A DNA stretch of 64,000 nt from Patiria pectinifera (GCA_029964075.1 CM057135.1:25446863-25510862); one strand, 5' to 3'; shown: positions 37,801 through 43,072, counted from the first letter of the stretch. Numbers and translations: made by a program. The notes: generated by a model from the sequence alone, not told the origin.

Positions 37801-40800
37801 TAATAAAAAATGAAGACCTATTCTTATTAATCAAAAAAAAATAAAAATGCGTAAATGTGGTGCCGCAACGACCACACTTACAGTTCGAGAAATTCAGGAT
37901 TTCTGTTGTTTGTGCATCAATTTAAACAATCAAAAAAGGAAAACATGGTTTCATTACTCAAAAAAACCCAAATATAACTTTGGATATTAAATTTATGAAA
38001 AATCCACGTGCGTTGAGGCCTCTGAGGAATGATTCAGGCATGCCTAACAAGTCGTTCAGTCAAGCGGTACTAATTGTTCCCTGCTGGTGGTAGGCATTCA
38101 TCAGGTGCTAAACTGCAATAAGGAGATCAATCTTGAGATAAGAGAGATCAGTAAGCCTGGTTCAGTCTTGATCAAAAACCGAAATATAACCGGCCAGCTC
38201 AGGTGTTCTGTTAAAAGAGGATTCACGGCATGTTGGTCCTGTTTGCGTTTCACTTTGCGTGTCTTACATCGATATGGAAACTAGGCTTTACAATCGCATT
38301 ACTTTGTCATTCTTAATCCCCTGTTACTTTAGATCTGGGCCCAATTTCATGACTCTGCTAACCACAGAATTTTGCGCTTACGATCAACATTCTGTGCTAA
38401 CTGCGCTGGCAGAACAATTCTGCGCTCACTCTGTAAGCACAGAATCCTTAGTTACAGGATGTACGCATGCGCATAAGCCAAAATTCCTTGCTAATGCATG
38501 AAATATGCTTACTCTAAGCACTTTCTGCATGAGTAAGCAGGGATTTTTCGCTAACTGTCAGCAGAGCCAAGAAATTGGGCCCTGGCTTGTGAAGTGACTT
38601 ATGATTTGACTTGTCAAATCATCACATCTGTGTGACACACTGCCTCTCGCAAATGGGCCACATTTAATTCTTGTGGTATCTGATTGTATCTTCAAATTTG
38701 CAGCTCGTTCGAGGAATCGGAGACCGCACTGAAATCGGAAAACAGCCGGCTGAGACGGGAAACCGCCAGCCTCGAAGAGAACACGAAGCGAGCTATCGAC
38801 GACTTGAAGAGGTCAAAGAGTGGACTGGAGGAGGAGGTTAACCTGCTCTCGGAGGAGCTGCAGGAAGTGGCGACGGACGCCAAGATGCACGAAGCTGCTG
38901 CAGCGGAGGCTAAGATGCAGCTGGAGGAGAAGACTAGTCAGATGCAGGCCAGAGTGTGTCAACTGCAGGATCAGATAAGGTAGGGTCCCCAAGTGAGAAA
39001 CTAGGGCTGTGCTTTCATGGGTATTTTTGGAACCAGATATCTGAAATGATCACGGTCAGTTATCCGGATATCTGCTTGAGAGTTGAAAACATGAACTAGT
39101 GGTGGGATTAAAATTCAGTTTCAATTGCAGTATTCAGTTTGGATTTTGGAATCTTGATATTCGAAACCAACCTTTAAAAAAATCAGGATTTCCATTTTTT
39201 TTGTAACACATGCTAAAGACAACAACTGGAACATCCCCCAATTTGCTCCATGGTCTTTGATTGTAACTGCATTCACTCGCTAGCTGTCTTCTTGGTTCAT
39301 GAATAGCCTGCTCATTCACCTGATTAGAGAGTTCCCACCCATGAGGTCAAATCAGTGTAGGATTTGGTCATGGAAAGCCCCAATTTTGTTCTGAAAAAGT
39401 CATTGAAAAGTCATGGAATTTCATTTCACGAGTTTTGTGGGGACCCTGGAAGAATGAAACTTGATTGAACTCCTACCAATAAGGTTCTTCCTTTGTTTTC
39501 TCTCTGTATATTATGAATGTTCAATGGCCATCCTTGTATTTTCTTTCACAGTATGTACCAAGAATCAGAACAAGCGTTGAAGTCTAAAAATGACAGTCTG
39601 AGACAGGAGACACATAACCTCCAAGAGCAAACCCACAGGGCGGAAGAAAGAGTCTCCAAGATGCAACAAACCGTCCACAGCTTGCAGGAAACGGAGAAAG
39701 ATCTGTTGACTCAGCGTTACAACCTGGAGCAGAAGACTAACAAGCTGCAGGACAAAGTGGAGGAGATGGAGGGCGAGGTCATGATGTACGAGAAGTACGC
39801 GGCGGAGACCAAGCAGCGGCTGGAGGAGGAGACTGGCACGCTTGAGGAGGAGGCTAAGAGCCTTAAGCAGCAGCTGCGCAGGATGGAAGGGGTGGTGGAG
39901 GGCTGCCACGCGACGGAAGCCAGGCTGAAGGAGCAGCTGGAGGAGAAGACTAGAGAGTTCGTGTCCAGGATTGAAGAGGCGGAAGAAAGTTCCAGGTGTG
40001 TTCTTGTGAAATTTCTCTTTTGCAAAGGTGTTGCATGTAAGCTACATTGAGCATTGTATTTTTGGTTTGTTGAATGTCGCATTTCAGTTGTTGAATATCT
40101 CATTTCATTTGCTGTTAACTTTCATATTAACATACCTTAAAACTAGCCATCGGTGTCACAACACAGGCATGCAACTTTTTCTCGGATCCACTGATTTCCT
40201 GTTTTTTACTTCTCATAAATGCCATTACAAATTGAAAAACACTAAACAAAGTCTTGTGTGGTTTGGAGTTTCCTTGTTTTCTTTTTCTAAATTTCCCAGT
40301 TGCATGCCTGACACCAAGAAGTTAAAAAGGAATCAACTTCTTTTGTGGTGTGTGGCAAAACTGTTACAGAAAAATTTGAATATGAATAAAACTGCTGCAA
40401 CACTGACTGGATCGACCTGAAGTATACAAACAGCAACATCAGACGGCCTAACGTTTCAATCCTAACAGAATATTTCTCGGGAAAGATTCTGGTAAGATTG
40501 GAACTTAAGGCCGCCCAATTTTGTTGACAGCAAATTTTGGAATTCAAACAACTGTCTATCTAAAACTGCCCTTAGACCAAAAGAAAAGATGGGAGTTTTC
40601 TTGGTATGGTATGTGCAACAAAGTGGTTTTCTTTTTCTTTTTCTTTTTTCTTTTCTTCTTTCATGATGACTGCATTTGGTGCATTGGGACTAAATTTAGT
40701 GCAAAATATAAGGGAAGGAGGAGAGAATATACATAATGACATACTGAAAGTAAAACCCCATAAAAAAACATGTTAAAAAAAGCAGCAGCAGGATTCCAGT

Positions 40801-42986
40801 CAAACCAGTGAGTTTGGCGGTTTTGAGACATCACCTTGCATTGAAATTTTTTTTTTTATTTTGACCTCGTGCATTTTTTTCTGTTTTATTTACGAGCTAT
40901 TTCCTTAGCTCTTGTTAAATACATACACGTAAGGCAAGAAAAGCCTGTTTGCTGTGTGTATTTTCACTATTAATTATACAATCCTTTTTTGTTTTCAGTT
41001 GGCGGGCAAAGTTTGAGGAGCTTCAAGCAAAGGTGGCACCCTTCAAAGTAAGAACTAAACTTGTGTGAACTTTTGACAGTGACGTAAATATGAATGTTGG
41101 CTTGACTTTACAGCTTTCAAATCTGCGGAGCATTCAACGATGTTAAGGGAATATACAACATTTGCTTTTGCTGCAATTTCCAGAAATGGATCGATTTGGG
41201 GGTTAGTATTTTAAATGGCAAATATTGTTACACTGACCTGTTTGAAGTTTTGGGTTTGGAGATGCTGGAAAAACCAAGAAAACAATCATGTTCTTGAAGT
41301 CTGGTTCCCAGACCCCACTTAAGAAGAAACGGAGCAATTTATAGACGTTGGAGAATTGTAAGGTCAGGGAACCAGTCTAGCTGACTTGTACCCGTTCACA
41401 TATGTATAATCGATTGCAAACAAAATGCGATAAAATATGATAAAGTGGGAGCAGTATTTGGAAATTGATACAAAAATAGCACTTTTCTTGAAAATGACAG
41501 CACACCAGGTGATATGATTTTACAGGATGCTTTAGACTGTCATTTATTGACAGTCCAGTATGGTATTTCGTGTTAATTTTGTAATTTTGTTTTTTGATGT
41601 TTGCAAATTTTTTTTTGATGAGACTGATTTTCAGGGGAAAAACTAACTGTAAAGTTATGTGAAACATCCCCTATAGATGGGAGAGAAAAAAATGTCCAAC
41701 GAGGATATGTACAAATACAAATGTCACTATGATCGTCAAAGTGTCAGTAAAGTTGCGAGTTTTTTTACAGAACACGTTAGTGTCGAAGAAGCCTTTCCTT
41801 TAACATCTTAGGGTCTTGTGAACAAAATGTTGCTTATGATGTAAACATTTCTTTTGATATTGTTTTCCTCCACCAGGATCAGCTGGATCAGTTTGCCGCC
41901 GAGCGGACGCTGTTACTGGGCCAGAAAGACGCGGCGCAGAGCGAGATCAACAAACTGAGCCAGAGCTACGCCAAGCTGCTGGGCCATCAGAACCAGAAAC
42001 AGAAGATCCAACACGTGGTGAAAATCAAGGACGAGAACCTGAAACTCAAACAGGTCGGTAGCTCACCCCCTCCACAATTTACAAAGCCTCGCCCCTTATA
42101 TTGTGCAGATCTTGAGCACAGAAATAAATACACGAAATATGACACTTAATGAGTTTGCGTCGGAGGACGTGATAACACGAACTGGCTGTTTTTATACACA
42201 GGCACGGCTGACGGGTTAAGACGTCAAGATTTCCTCGACTCGCCTCCGGGTGATGTCTAAACACGCTAATCCCTCGTGCATTTTGTACACACTCACAAAG
42301 TCTATGAAGTCTGTTAAGTCTGTTGAGGCGGACCGTGTGTGTTGATCTTGAATTGGCCGTTGTGCACGGCCTATTGTTGTACAATTTACGCTGCAGTGCA
42401 CACCCCGAAATATTGAAACATCTGAGGCTTCGGCAAGATTTATCGTACAAAATCTGTTGAAAAAACTCTTGCGAATCAGTGTTTGTGGCATTTGGCTGTA
42501 TATCAAAAGTTGACTTGAAAATTTTGCCTTTTGCAAAAATCGATATTTTCGGCAAAGATAATCCTGGCGCGAAGTGGTTAACATCTGCAAAATTTGGATC
42601 TCGCAGGGCAGGTTCATTTGTGCGCAAAATAAAAACTCTTTTTTAGAGGGTTGCTGGCGCCCAAAATCGTCAGAAAGTAGTTTTTAATTAAAACAAAACC
42701 TACAAATTGAAAATTTGTTCAAAGAAAAAATTTCAGGTTTTGAAGAGTACGGGGTATGCAACTTTAAAACTGAAAAATCTCAAAATCAATTGACTTTTGT
42801 TTTATCATTGTTTTTCAGGAGGTAAACAAACTCCGCGAGGAAAACCTGAAATACAAGAGCGCCCTCAGGAAGGCGCGAGACGCATCGTCGGACCGCCGCC
42901 GCTTTGACACCTCCAAGGCATTCACCAATCAGAGGTCCAAGGAGAACGCCACCCCATTGGCCGATCACAACTCGACCATTCGCTGA
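7774..42986 (+). CDS. HMMR: HMMR (RHAMM) orthologue, complete gene of 20 coding exons
   Basis: Hyaluronan-mediated motility receptor is a coiled-coil, microtubule- and centrosome-associated mitotic protein that also binds hyaluronan. The assembled reading (coding exons listed separately) is 3792 nt, 1263 residues plus stop, with all intron phases compatible. Residues 1-15 (MSFPKAKTKRF...) and exon 2 (CAPPVGSYNVKG, SFDKSTRFKEPK) match the vertebrate HMMR start. Exons 18-20 match its C-terminus: WRAKFEELQAKVAPF, SYAKLLGHQNQKQKIQHVVK, and FDTSKAF with a SKEN motif. The hyaluronan-type B(X7)B pattern is kept as KIQHVVKIK. Vertebrate HMMR is about 725 residues; the extra length comes from exon 13 (a 43-residue repeat) and from the related exons 14-17. 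The KEN motif suggests APC/C control (inference). The WDR gene lies convergent downstream. Confidence 0.95.
8445..8675. mobile_element. Foldback MITE with ~68-bp arms
   Basis: The left arm begins GGATTTGTGCACAGAGCG and the right arm ends GGGCACAAATCC. The arms pair over about 68 bp (including CAGTTCGTTCTTG and GATGGCGCATGACGTCAC) around a loop of about 95 bp. GC-rich compared with its surroundings. No coding capacity. Confidence 0.75.
9253..9951. mobile_element. TIR element filled with TGCGTAT words
   Basis: The ends are inverted over about 39 bp: AGCCCCTGTCACACCTTTGC followed by GTATCCTAATTCCTTATGAG at the left, and its complement at the right with a few mismatches. A 3-bp ATA flanks both sides. 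The interior is dense in GCGTATG, ATGCGTA and CATACGC words in both orientations. Its outer termini (CCCC.GTCACAC) resemble those of the element at 55350-56023. Confidence 0.75.
10534..11104. mobile_element. hAT-like non-autonomous element with GAGTAC arrays in both arms
   Basis: The ends are CAGTGTTGTAGT and ACTACAACACTG, a perfect 12-bp inverted pair. An exact 8-bp target duplication TTTTTTCC is at 10526-10533 and 11105-11112, as expected of hAT. Both arms are built of GAGTAC hexamers, and the unique centre has inner inverted words (GGAAATGGTTGATT and AATCAACCATTTC). A solo copy of the left terminus is embedded in the array at about 23873-23930. Confidence 0.88.
11590..12480. repeat. Region with reiterated TAGCATTCC / CAGTCA words
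   Basis: Between 12020 and 12340 the words TAGCATTCC, TAGCATGC and TAGCAGTCC recur at least ten times at irregular spacing, starting with the palindrome GGACTGCTATAATAGCAGTCC. The flanks (11640-11950 and 12400-12450) are rich in CAGTCA/GACTG. Termini of a transposon were not identified. Confidence 0.55.
13112..13632 (+). mobile_element. TTAA MITE family B, copy 1
   Basis: The element is flanked by TTAA and begins TTAAAGATATAGTCCATCA. It ends GCAAATGATGGACTATATTAA, so the ends are inverted. The centre carries the palindrome GGTGCGTCTTAAGACGCACC next to GTTGGAAAGG. Other copies are at 24782-25305 (inverted), 26109-26305 (truncated), 34941-35497 and, more diverged, 20759-21065. TTAA flanks point to piggyBac-type mobilisation. 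Confidence 0.85.
14096..14456 (-). mobile_element. TTAA MITE family A, diverged inverted copy next to HMMR exon 2
   Basis: It runs from TTAAAGGCAAAATACAACA to TGTACATTCCCTTTAA in the opposite orientation to the other family A copies. It has the central palindrome CGGTAGTCGGCCGACCACCG. It ends about 70 bp before the exon 2 acceptor. Confidence 0.75.
14529..14627 (+). CDS. HMMR: HMMR coding exon 2 (residues 16-49)
   Basis: The acceptor is TTTTTTTCACAG and the donor AAAG/GTATTG. The reading contains CAPPVGSYNVKGLDKSAGPA and SFDKSTRFKEPK, the most conserved part of the HMMR N-terminus, which carries the microtubule-binding end of the protein in vertebrates. Enters with 2 nt and leaves in phase 1. 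Confidence 0.95.
14680..14945 (+). mobile_element. TTAA MITE family A, 3'-truncated copy
   Basis: It starts at TTAAAGGGATATACATG and matches the left half of family A, including the CTGGTTCCCTGACC and GTCAGGGAACCA inverted words. It breaks off at about 14945 without the right terminus. Confidence 0.75.
15274..15374 (+). CDS. HMMR: HMMR coding exon 3 (residues 49-82)
   Basis: The acceptor is GTCTGGACAG and the donor GGAC/GTAAGT. The encoded segment is Pro/Ser/Thr-rich and low in predicted structure (PPPGSLQQAHSNSSTSLPES...). It links the conserved N-terminus to the coiled coil, with SGRTPSK as a possible proline-directed phosphosite (inference). Ends in phase 0. Confidence 0.88.
15507..16041 (+). 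mobile_element. TTAA MITE family A, full-length copy
   Basis: The element is about 535 bp from TTAAAGGGAATATACATCA to AAATGTTGTATTTTCCCTTTAA (the inverted ends), flanked by TTAA. The centre carries CACTGATCGGCCGATCAGC flanked by TTCCAA and TTGGAA. It serves as the reference copy for the family. No coding capacity. Confidence 0.88.
16938..17012 (+). CDS. HMMR: HMMR coding exon 4 (residues 83-107)
   Basis: The acceptor is TGTTTGTTTCAG and the donor AAGAG/GTAGGT; 75 nt, phase 0 to 0. It encodes SSFLKSSVNFTPCKHDKEIQ followed by ELKQE, the start of the coiled coil. Vertebrate HMMR has a similar K-rich lead into its coiled coil at this point. Confidence 0.88.
17130..17609. mobile_element. Long foldback TTAA element (~220-bp arms)
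   Basis: TTAA is at both ends (17130-17133 and 17606-17609). The left end TTAAAGAGGTTGTGGAATG and the right end ending CCACAACATCTTTAA pair almost continuously over about 220 bp, around a short centre near 17365-17375. The whole element can fold into one hairpin. No coding capacity. Confidence 0.88.
18054..18242 (+). CDS. HMMR: HMMR coding exon 5 (residues 108-170)
   Basis: The acceptor is TTCTCTTGACAG and the donor AAG/GTGTGA; 189 nt, phase 0 to 0. GC-rich compared with the introns. It encodes a charged coiled coil (LRQQKQEWSDASRELSQTQE onward) with regular leucine spacing and no Pro. Confidence 0.9.
18674..18763 (+). CDS. HMMR: HMMR coding exon 6 (residues 171-200)
   Basis: The acceptor is TTGCTGAACAG and the donor CAACAG/GTGAGC; 90 nt, phase 0 to 0. 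Coiled-coil segment (NERLVDELSSVTSKLGAKQQ at its end). Confidence 0.88.
18794..18940. mobile_element. Small inverted-repeat element
   Basis: GTGCAACAAGGTTGTATCT near 18798 is inverted against the sequence ending ACTACCTTGTTGCAC at about 18935. It lies 30 bp past the exon 6 donor. No coding capacity. Confidence 0.5.
19252..19790 (+). mobile_element. TTAA MITE family A copy ending 50 bp before exon 7
   Basis: Starts TTAAAGGGAATAGACAACA and ends GTTGTATATTCCCTTTCA, so the right TTAA has decayed to TTCA. The central palindrome is shortened (CTGGTCGGCCGA only). Its pyrimidine-rich right end lies just upstream of the exon 7 acceptor. Confidence 0.85.
19840..19951 (+). CDS. HMMR: HMMR coding exon 7 (residues 201-238)
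   Basis: The acceptor is TTCTCGCCAG and the donor CTAG/GTAAGA; 112 nt, phase 0 to 1. Coiled coil (MELKVHTLEADLEESRSKMA). Confidence 0.9.
20099..20475 (+). mobile_element. MITE family C, copy 1
   Basis: The inverted ends are GGCCCC....TCTGGTTTCTGGTATG at the left and CATACCAGAAACCAGCGACTT....GGGGCC at the right. Internal landmarks are CAGGATTCCAGTCAAACCAG and TTTGGCGGTTTTGAGACAT. Other copies are at 30687-31033 (inverted) and 40571-40862 (truncated). Confidence 0.82.
20536..20601 (+). CDS. HMMR: HMMR coding exon 8 (residues 238-260)
   Basis: The acceptor is TGCTGCTTCAG and the donor CACT/GTGAGT; 66 nt. Enters with 2 nt and leaves in phase 1. Encodes ELNKTEMHAHSEDLESEISK, a coiled-coil segment. 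A short exon that depends on phase agreement with both neighbours, which holds. Confidence 0.85.
20759..21065 (-). mobile_element. Diverged TTAA MITE related to family B
   Basis: Starts TTAAAGATCGTACTGG and follows the reverse order of family B. It has its own central palindrome ACGATCAGTCAATTGACTGATC flanked by TTCCA and TGGAAA. The right terminus is blurred near the sequence GAACAAAATGCATG. Confidence 0.6.
21144..21697. mobile_element. TIR element with 8-bp duplication GCCATACC
   Basis: The termini are inverted over about 37 bp, with CATAGATATAGAATAAAAAG then ACTAGATCGGCAGCGCG at the left and the exact complement at the right. The 8-bp GCCATACC is duplicated at 21136-21143 and 21698-21705. 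The interior is rich in ACGCGC/GCGCGT words. An 8-bp duplication fits hAT, although the CA...TG ends are unusual for that group. Confidence 0.85.
21776..21930. mobile_element. Foldback MITE with GAAGCCGAG centre
   Basis: The ends are CAAATATTGAGTGGC and GCCACTCAATATTTG; the inner arms are GGTAAAATCTGGACT and AGTCCAGATTTTACC. The centre reads GAGGTGAAGCCGAGTGAA. Compare the element at 5928-6093. Confidence 0.8.
21935..22290. mobile_element. Inverted-repeat element with ~38-bp termini
   Basis: ATATAACTGACATATAGATC plus CTTGTCATTTGAT at the left is inverted at the right end (ATCAAATGACAAGGATCTG then TATGTCAGTTATAT). It directly abuts the foldback at 21776-21930. Interior without recognised coding. 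Confidence 0.7.
22390..22463 (+). CDS. HMMR: HMMR coding exon 9 (residues 260-284)
   Basis: The acceptor is CTGTTCTCCAG and the donor AACGAG/GTGAGC; 74 nt, ending in phase 0. Encodes coiled coil (LTDQLRLDNVDLGNQLEKEQ). Confidence 0.88.
23105..23210 (-). repeat. tRNA-derived SINE head (Ser-like)
   Basis: The minus strand reads GATAAAGTGGTTACGATGTC, CTGCACTAGTAAGCTGGAGG and TCGTGGGTTCGATCTCACC: an A-box-like part, anticodon region, and a clear B box. It is the same type as the heads at 34364-34435 and 59606-59685. Confidence 0.6.
23378..23464 (+). CDS. HMMR: HMMR coding exon 10 (residues 285-313)
   Basis: The acceptor is TTTGTCTACAG and the donor CTCAAG/GTTAGT; 87 nt, phase 0 to 0. Strongly charged coiled coil (SKRRAEEREEELQEQLK at its end). 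A 12-bp minisatellite starts 13 bp beyond the donor. Confidence 0.88.
23478..24153 (+). repeat. Minisatellite of GACTTGTGATGG units in HMMR intron 10
   Basis: About 50 units of the 12-mer GACTTGTGATGG and close variants (TTTTGATGG, TTGTGGTGG, TTGTGACGG) run from the exon 10 donor for some 675 bp. A solo left terminus of the GAGTAC element (CAGTGTTGAAGTCGAGTA) interrupts it at about 23873-23930. The long open frame on the minus strand is a by-product of the 12-bp period. Confidence 0.9.
24280..24380 (+). CDS. HMMR: HMMR coding exon 11 (residues 314-347)
   Basis: The acceptor is TTCTTGGCAG and the donor CAGAG/GTGAGA; 101 nt, phase 0 to 2. Encodes coiled coil (LLKQEELQAALESAEERLAA). This donor can be joined in frame either to exon 12 at 34061 or to the alternative last exon at 29182. 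Confidence 0.9.
24782..25305 (-). mobile_element. TTAA MITE family B, full-length inverted copy
   Basis: Starts TTAAAGCTACAGCCCATCA and ends AAATGATGGACTGTACCTTTAA, flanked by TTAA. It includes the GACGCACCGTTGGAAA part of the centre but only half of the palindrome. Confidence 0.82.
25540..25814. mobile_element. MITE with GCTGCTAAGCAC termini, diverged copy
   Basis: Ends GGGGCTTAATTTTACGGCGC and AGCAGCGCCGTGAAATTGGGCC are inverted and match the elements at 38337-38582, 54218-54461 and 56400-56644. The interior is shuffled but contains repeated TGCTAAGC/GCTGAGCAC words. Confidence 0.7.
26109..26305 (+). mobile_element. TTAA MITE family B, 3'-truncated copy
   Basis: Starts TTAAAGGTACAGTCCATCA and matches the left 190 bp of family B, then stops near the word CATGTTTTGAAATG. 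Confidence 0.75.
26442..26807. mobile_element. TIR element with ~38-bp termini
   Basis: TTTGGGCAATTCACAATGCA then GTGCGCCACCAAGAGTTTGC at the left is matched by its exact complement at the right end. The interior shows no coding or strong repeats. Confidence 0.78.
26890..27114 (+). repeat. Tandem array of a 19-bp unit
   Basis: About 11 to 12 units of GGTAACAGTATTCAAAATT with few changes and one or two short indels. Located in HMMR intron 11. Confidence 0.9.
27622..28102. mobile_element. mariner-like MITE with TA target duplication
   Basis: The left end CAGCCTGTCTCCAAAAAATG and the right end, complementary to CAGCCTGTCTCAAAAAAATA, are followed inward by GGTACAATC. TA dinucleotides flank both ends. 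A second inner inverted pair (GCTTTCCAATA and TATTGGAAAGC) shows that most of the element folds back. No transposase frame. Confidence 0.82.
28581..28733. mobile_element. Small foldback MITE
   Basis: TAGACCTGAGACCTAATG and CATTAAGTCTCAGGCCTA are inverted ends; the inner parts (GCGCAC, CGCTTTC / GAAAGCG) also pair. No coding. Confidence 0.65.
29182..29494 (+). CDS. Candidate alternative last exon of HMMR (basic Ser-rich tail)
   Basis: A GC-rich open frame follows the acceptor TGCTCTCTTTAG (29170-29181). It enters with 1 nt, which fits the phase-2 donor of HMMR exon 11, and gives 103 residues to TGA at 29492-29494. It starts with STSMASSTGQSS, carries two SLGFFD/KGFFD motifs, and ends in a basic block SGRKLFRLGRSKSERK with RxxS sites. 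No known domain was recognised. The splice to exon 11 would give a 450-residue protein without exons 12-20, so without the HMMR C-terminal domain. Alternatives are the last exon of a separate gene whose other exons I did not find, or an intronless start at ATG 29192. Codon usage (TCG, CCG, GGC) resembles the other HMMR exons. Confidence 0.6.
29641..29646 (+). terminator. ATTAAA poly(A) signal after the alternative last exon
   Basis: The common variant signal ATTAAA lies 147 bp past the TGA of the 29182 exon and before a tRNA-derived SINE. AATAAA strings also occur further on (for example at about 33238). Confidence 0.35.
29690..29775 (+). repeat. tRNA-derived SINE head
   Basis: GGCTGGATAGCTTAGTCGGTAG (A box) and GGCAGGTTCAATCCCC (B box) lie in tRNA-like spacing. 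The 5' GCTGGA pairs with TCCAGC at the 3' side, apart from the innermost pair. A similar head lies on the minus strand at 60795-60862. It is more likely SINE-derived than a working tRNA. Confidence 0.6.
30687..31033 (-). mobile_element. MITE family C, copy 2, nested in a family A fragment
   Basis: Runs from AGGCCAAAAA to TTTTTTGGCC in the reverse orientation to copy 1. TTA is duplicated at both flanks (30684-30686 and 31034-31036). The family A fragment (TTAAAGGAATATACAACATT at 30602) runs right up to it, so family C inserted later. Confidence 0.8.
31468..31804. mobile_element. Foldback MITE with GTTACTCACGTTAC termini
   Basis: The ends GGGCAATTCCACGGTTACTC and GAGTAACTGTGGAATTGCCC pair over about 115 bp with a loop. 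The loop holds GGTTACTCGCGTTACAG, which differs at only two symmetric positions from the complement of the 15-mer clustered at 2222-3890. Confidence 0.8.
32221..32616. mobile_element. TTAA element family F, copy 1
   Basis: Starts TTAACCAATTTCGCGTCGGA and ends GGCGCGAAGTGGTTAA. It is nearly the same over its length as 42146-42581 (shared GAGGACGTGATAACACG and GGCTGTTTTTATACACAGGC). The interior ends also match the element at 60058-60300. Confidence 0.82.
34061..34255 (+). CDS. HMMR: HMMR coding exon 12 (residues 347-412)
   Basis: The acceptor is TCTCCACCTTTCAG and the donor AAGAG/GTGGGT; 195 nt, phase 2 to 2. Encodes coiled coil with a Met/Pro interruption at its start (ADMEPQLSTAWNTIGKLQNR) and then LQEELGQVRSEVKVQQDLAE. 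Confidence 0.9.
34364..34435 (+). repeat. tRNA-derived SINE head (Ser-like)
   Basis: GCTCAGTGGTTGAGTGGTAA (A box) and GTCGTGGGTTCAAGGCC (B box) surround CTGCACTAGTAAGCAGGAG. It is preceded by GTGGTACCCACTGCTATGT, which also precedes the related head at 59606, so the two are copies of one SINE family. Confidence 0.65.
34941..35497 (+). mobile_element. TTAA MITE family B, full-length copy
   Basis: Starts TTAAAGGTATAGTCCATCA and ends AAATGATGGACTCTGGCTTTAA. The centre (CCTACGGTGCTTCTTATTAA) is a decayed form of the family palindrome. It lies between exons 12 and 13, ending about 135 bp before exon 13. Confidence 0.85.
35633..36505 (+). CDS. HMMR: HMMR coding exon 13 (residues 412-703) with a 43-residue repeat
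   Basis: The acceptor is ATCCCCACCACAG and the donor AAGAA/GTAGGC; 873 nt, phase 2 to 2, by far the largest exon. The protein is a continuous coiled coil with a repeat of 43 residues: (I/V)NQL..(D/E)(L/I)...(K/R)QQ at the start, then (E/D)EDH or EEH and ..(A/E)ES...(A/V) at the end. Four copies are full length (starting VNQLQGK, INQLHQDI, INQLHED, VNQLQKE); one is shortened and the last partial. An extra INQLHQDLEGAKEE block shows unequal exchange inside the repeat. Mouse RHAMM also has internal repeats, but of 21 residues. Confidence 0.92.
36704..37009 (+). CDS. HMMR: HMMR coding exon 14 (residues 703-805), module 1 of an exon array
   Basis: The acceptor is AACCCATTTCAG and the donor ATCAG/GTACGT; 306 nt, phase 2 to 2. 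It ends KLLLEETTSQMSARIHELED followed by EIR, the same ending as exons 15 and 16. Contains LEKETSQLRASL, also echoed in exons 15 and 17. Confidence 0.9.
37146..37409 (+). CDS. HMMR: HMMR coding exon 15 (residues 805-893), module 2
   Basis: The acceptor is ATTTCATTCCAG and the donor GTCAG/GTGAGT; 264 nt, phase 2 to 2. Its ending MKLLLEQTTSQMKTRISELE then EEVR, and the inner LEQETSQLQDKL, align with exon 14 without gaps, showing exon duplication. Confidence 0.9.
37410..38703 (+). other. HMMR intron 15 with SINE and MITE
   Basis: At about 37453-37570 is a degraded tRNA-like SINE (ATAGCTCTAGAGGTGGTAGAGC, and the word ACAAAGACATTGACAAAATG shared with the SINE at 60795-60905). A GCTAAGCAC-type MITE lies at 38337-38582. 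No exon seen. Confidence 0.65.
38337..38582. mobile_element. MITE with GGGCCCAATTTCA termini
   Basis: Inverted ends GGGCCCAATTTCATGACTCTG and CAGAGCCAAGAAATTGGGCCC. The interior has repeated AGCACAGAAT/ATTCTGTGCT words. It is a diverged member of the family at 54218-54461 and 56400-56644. Confidence 0.72.
38704..38979 (+). CDS. HMMR: HMMR coding exon 16 (residues 893-985), module 3
   Basis: The acceptor is TTCAAATTTGCAG and the donor ATAAG/GTAGGG; 276 nt, phase 2 to 2. Starts SSFEESETALKSENSRLRRE and ends MQLEEKTSQMQARVCQLQDQ then IR, matching the ends of exons 14-15 and the start of exon 17. Confidence 0.9.
39552..39995 (+). CDS. HMMR: HMMR coding exon 17 (residues 985-1133), module 4, enlarged
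   Basis: The acceptor is TATTTTCTTTCACAG and the donor TCCAG/GTGTGT; 444 nt, phase 2 to 2. Starts SMYQESEQALKSKNDSLRQE (as exon 16). The ending LKEQLEEKTREFVSRIEEAE is a diverged form of the LLLEETTSQMSARI ending. About 50 residues longer than its sister exons. Confidence 0.9.
40571..40862 (+). mobile_element. MITE family C, truncated copy 3
   Basis: The left end is diverged (CTTGGTATGGTATGTGCAAC). CAGCAGCAGGATTCCAGTCA and TTTGGCGGTTTTGAGACATC are exact matches to copies 1 and 2. The right terminus is missing after a poly-T tract. Confidence 0.72.
40999..41047 (+). CDS. HMMR: HMMR coding exon 18 (residues 1133-1149)
   Basis: The acceptor is TTTTGTTTTCAG and the donor TTCAAA/GTAAGA; 49 nt, phase 2 to 0. 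Encodes WRAKFEELQAKVAPFK, which corresponds closely to the vertebrate HMMR segment with W..LYEELY.K..PF. A short exon confirmed by homology and phase. Confidence 0.93.
41143..41605 (+). mobile_element. TTAA MITE family A, copy with eroded right end
   Basis: Starts TTAAGGGAATATACAACATT and follows the family order, including CTGGTTCCCAGACCCC and CACACCAGGTGATATGATTT. The central palindrome is deleted. The right terminus is lost at about 41605. Confidence 0.82.
41877..42053 (+). CDS. HMMR: HMMR coding exon 19 (residues 1150-1208), C-terminal conserved domain
   Basis: The acceptor is TTCCTCCACCAG and the donor AAACAG/GTCGGT; 177 nt, phase 0 to 0. Contains the HMMR signature SYAKLLGHQNQKQKIQHVVK followed by IKDENLKLKQ. 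The hyaluronan-binding type B(X7)B pattern is present as K-IQHVVKI-K. This is also the region needed for centrosome targeting in vertebrates. Confidence 0.95.
42146..42581. mobile_element. TTAA element family F, copy 2
   Basis: Flanked by TTAA at 42146 and 42578. The inside matches 32221-32616 over nearly the full length, with an insertion of AAGTCTGTTAAGTCTGTTGA-type repeats. It lies in HMMR intron 19. Confidence 0.82.
42819..42986 (+). CDS. HMMR: HMMR coding exon 20 with stop (residues 1209-1263)
   Basis: The acceptor is CATTGTTTTTCAG; the stop TGA is at 42984-42986. Encodes EVNKLREENLKYKSALRKAR, then FDTSKAFTNQRSKENATPL and a short tail. FD.SKAF...SKEN is conserved with vertebrate HMMR. 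SKEN contains a KEN box, a possible APC/C degron (inference). Confidence 0.95.
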   Translation, partial: EVNKLREENLKYKSALRKARDASSDRRRFDTSKAFTNQRSKENATPLADHNSTIR

Positions 42987-43072
42987 AATAACGACCCCCG
43001 AAAGTAGATGACTTTCCTTCATACGGAGAAGAAAAAATTCATATTTTGTGCATCCATTCATACAGGGTGAGT

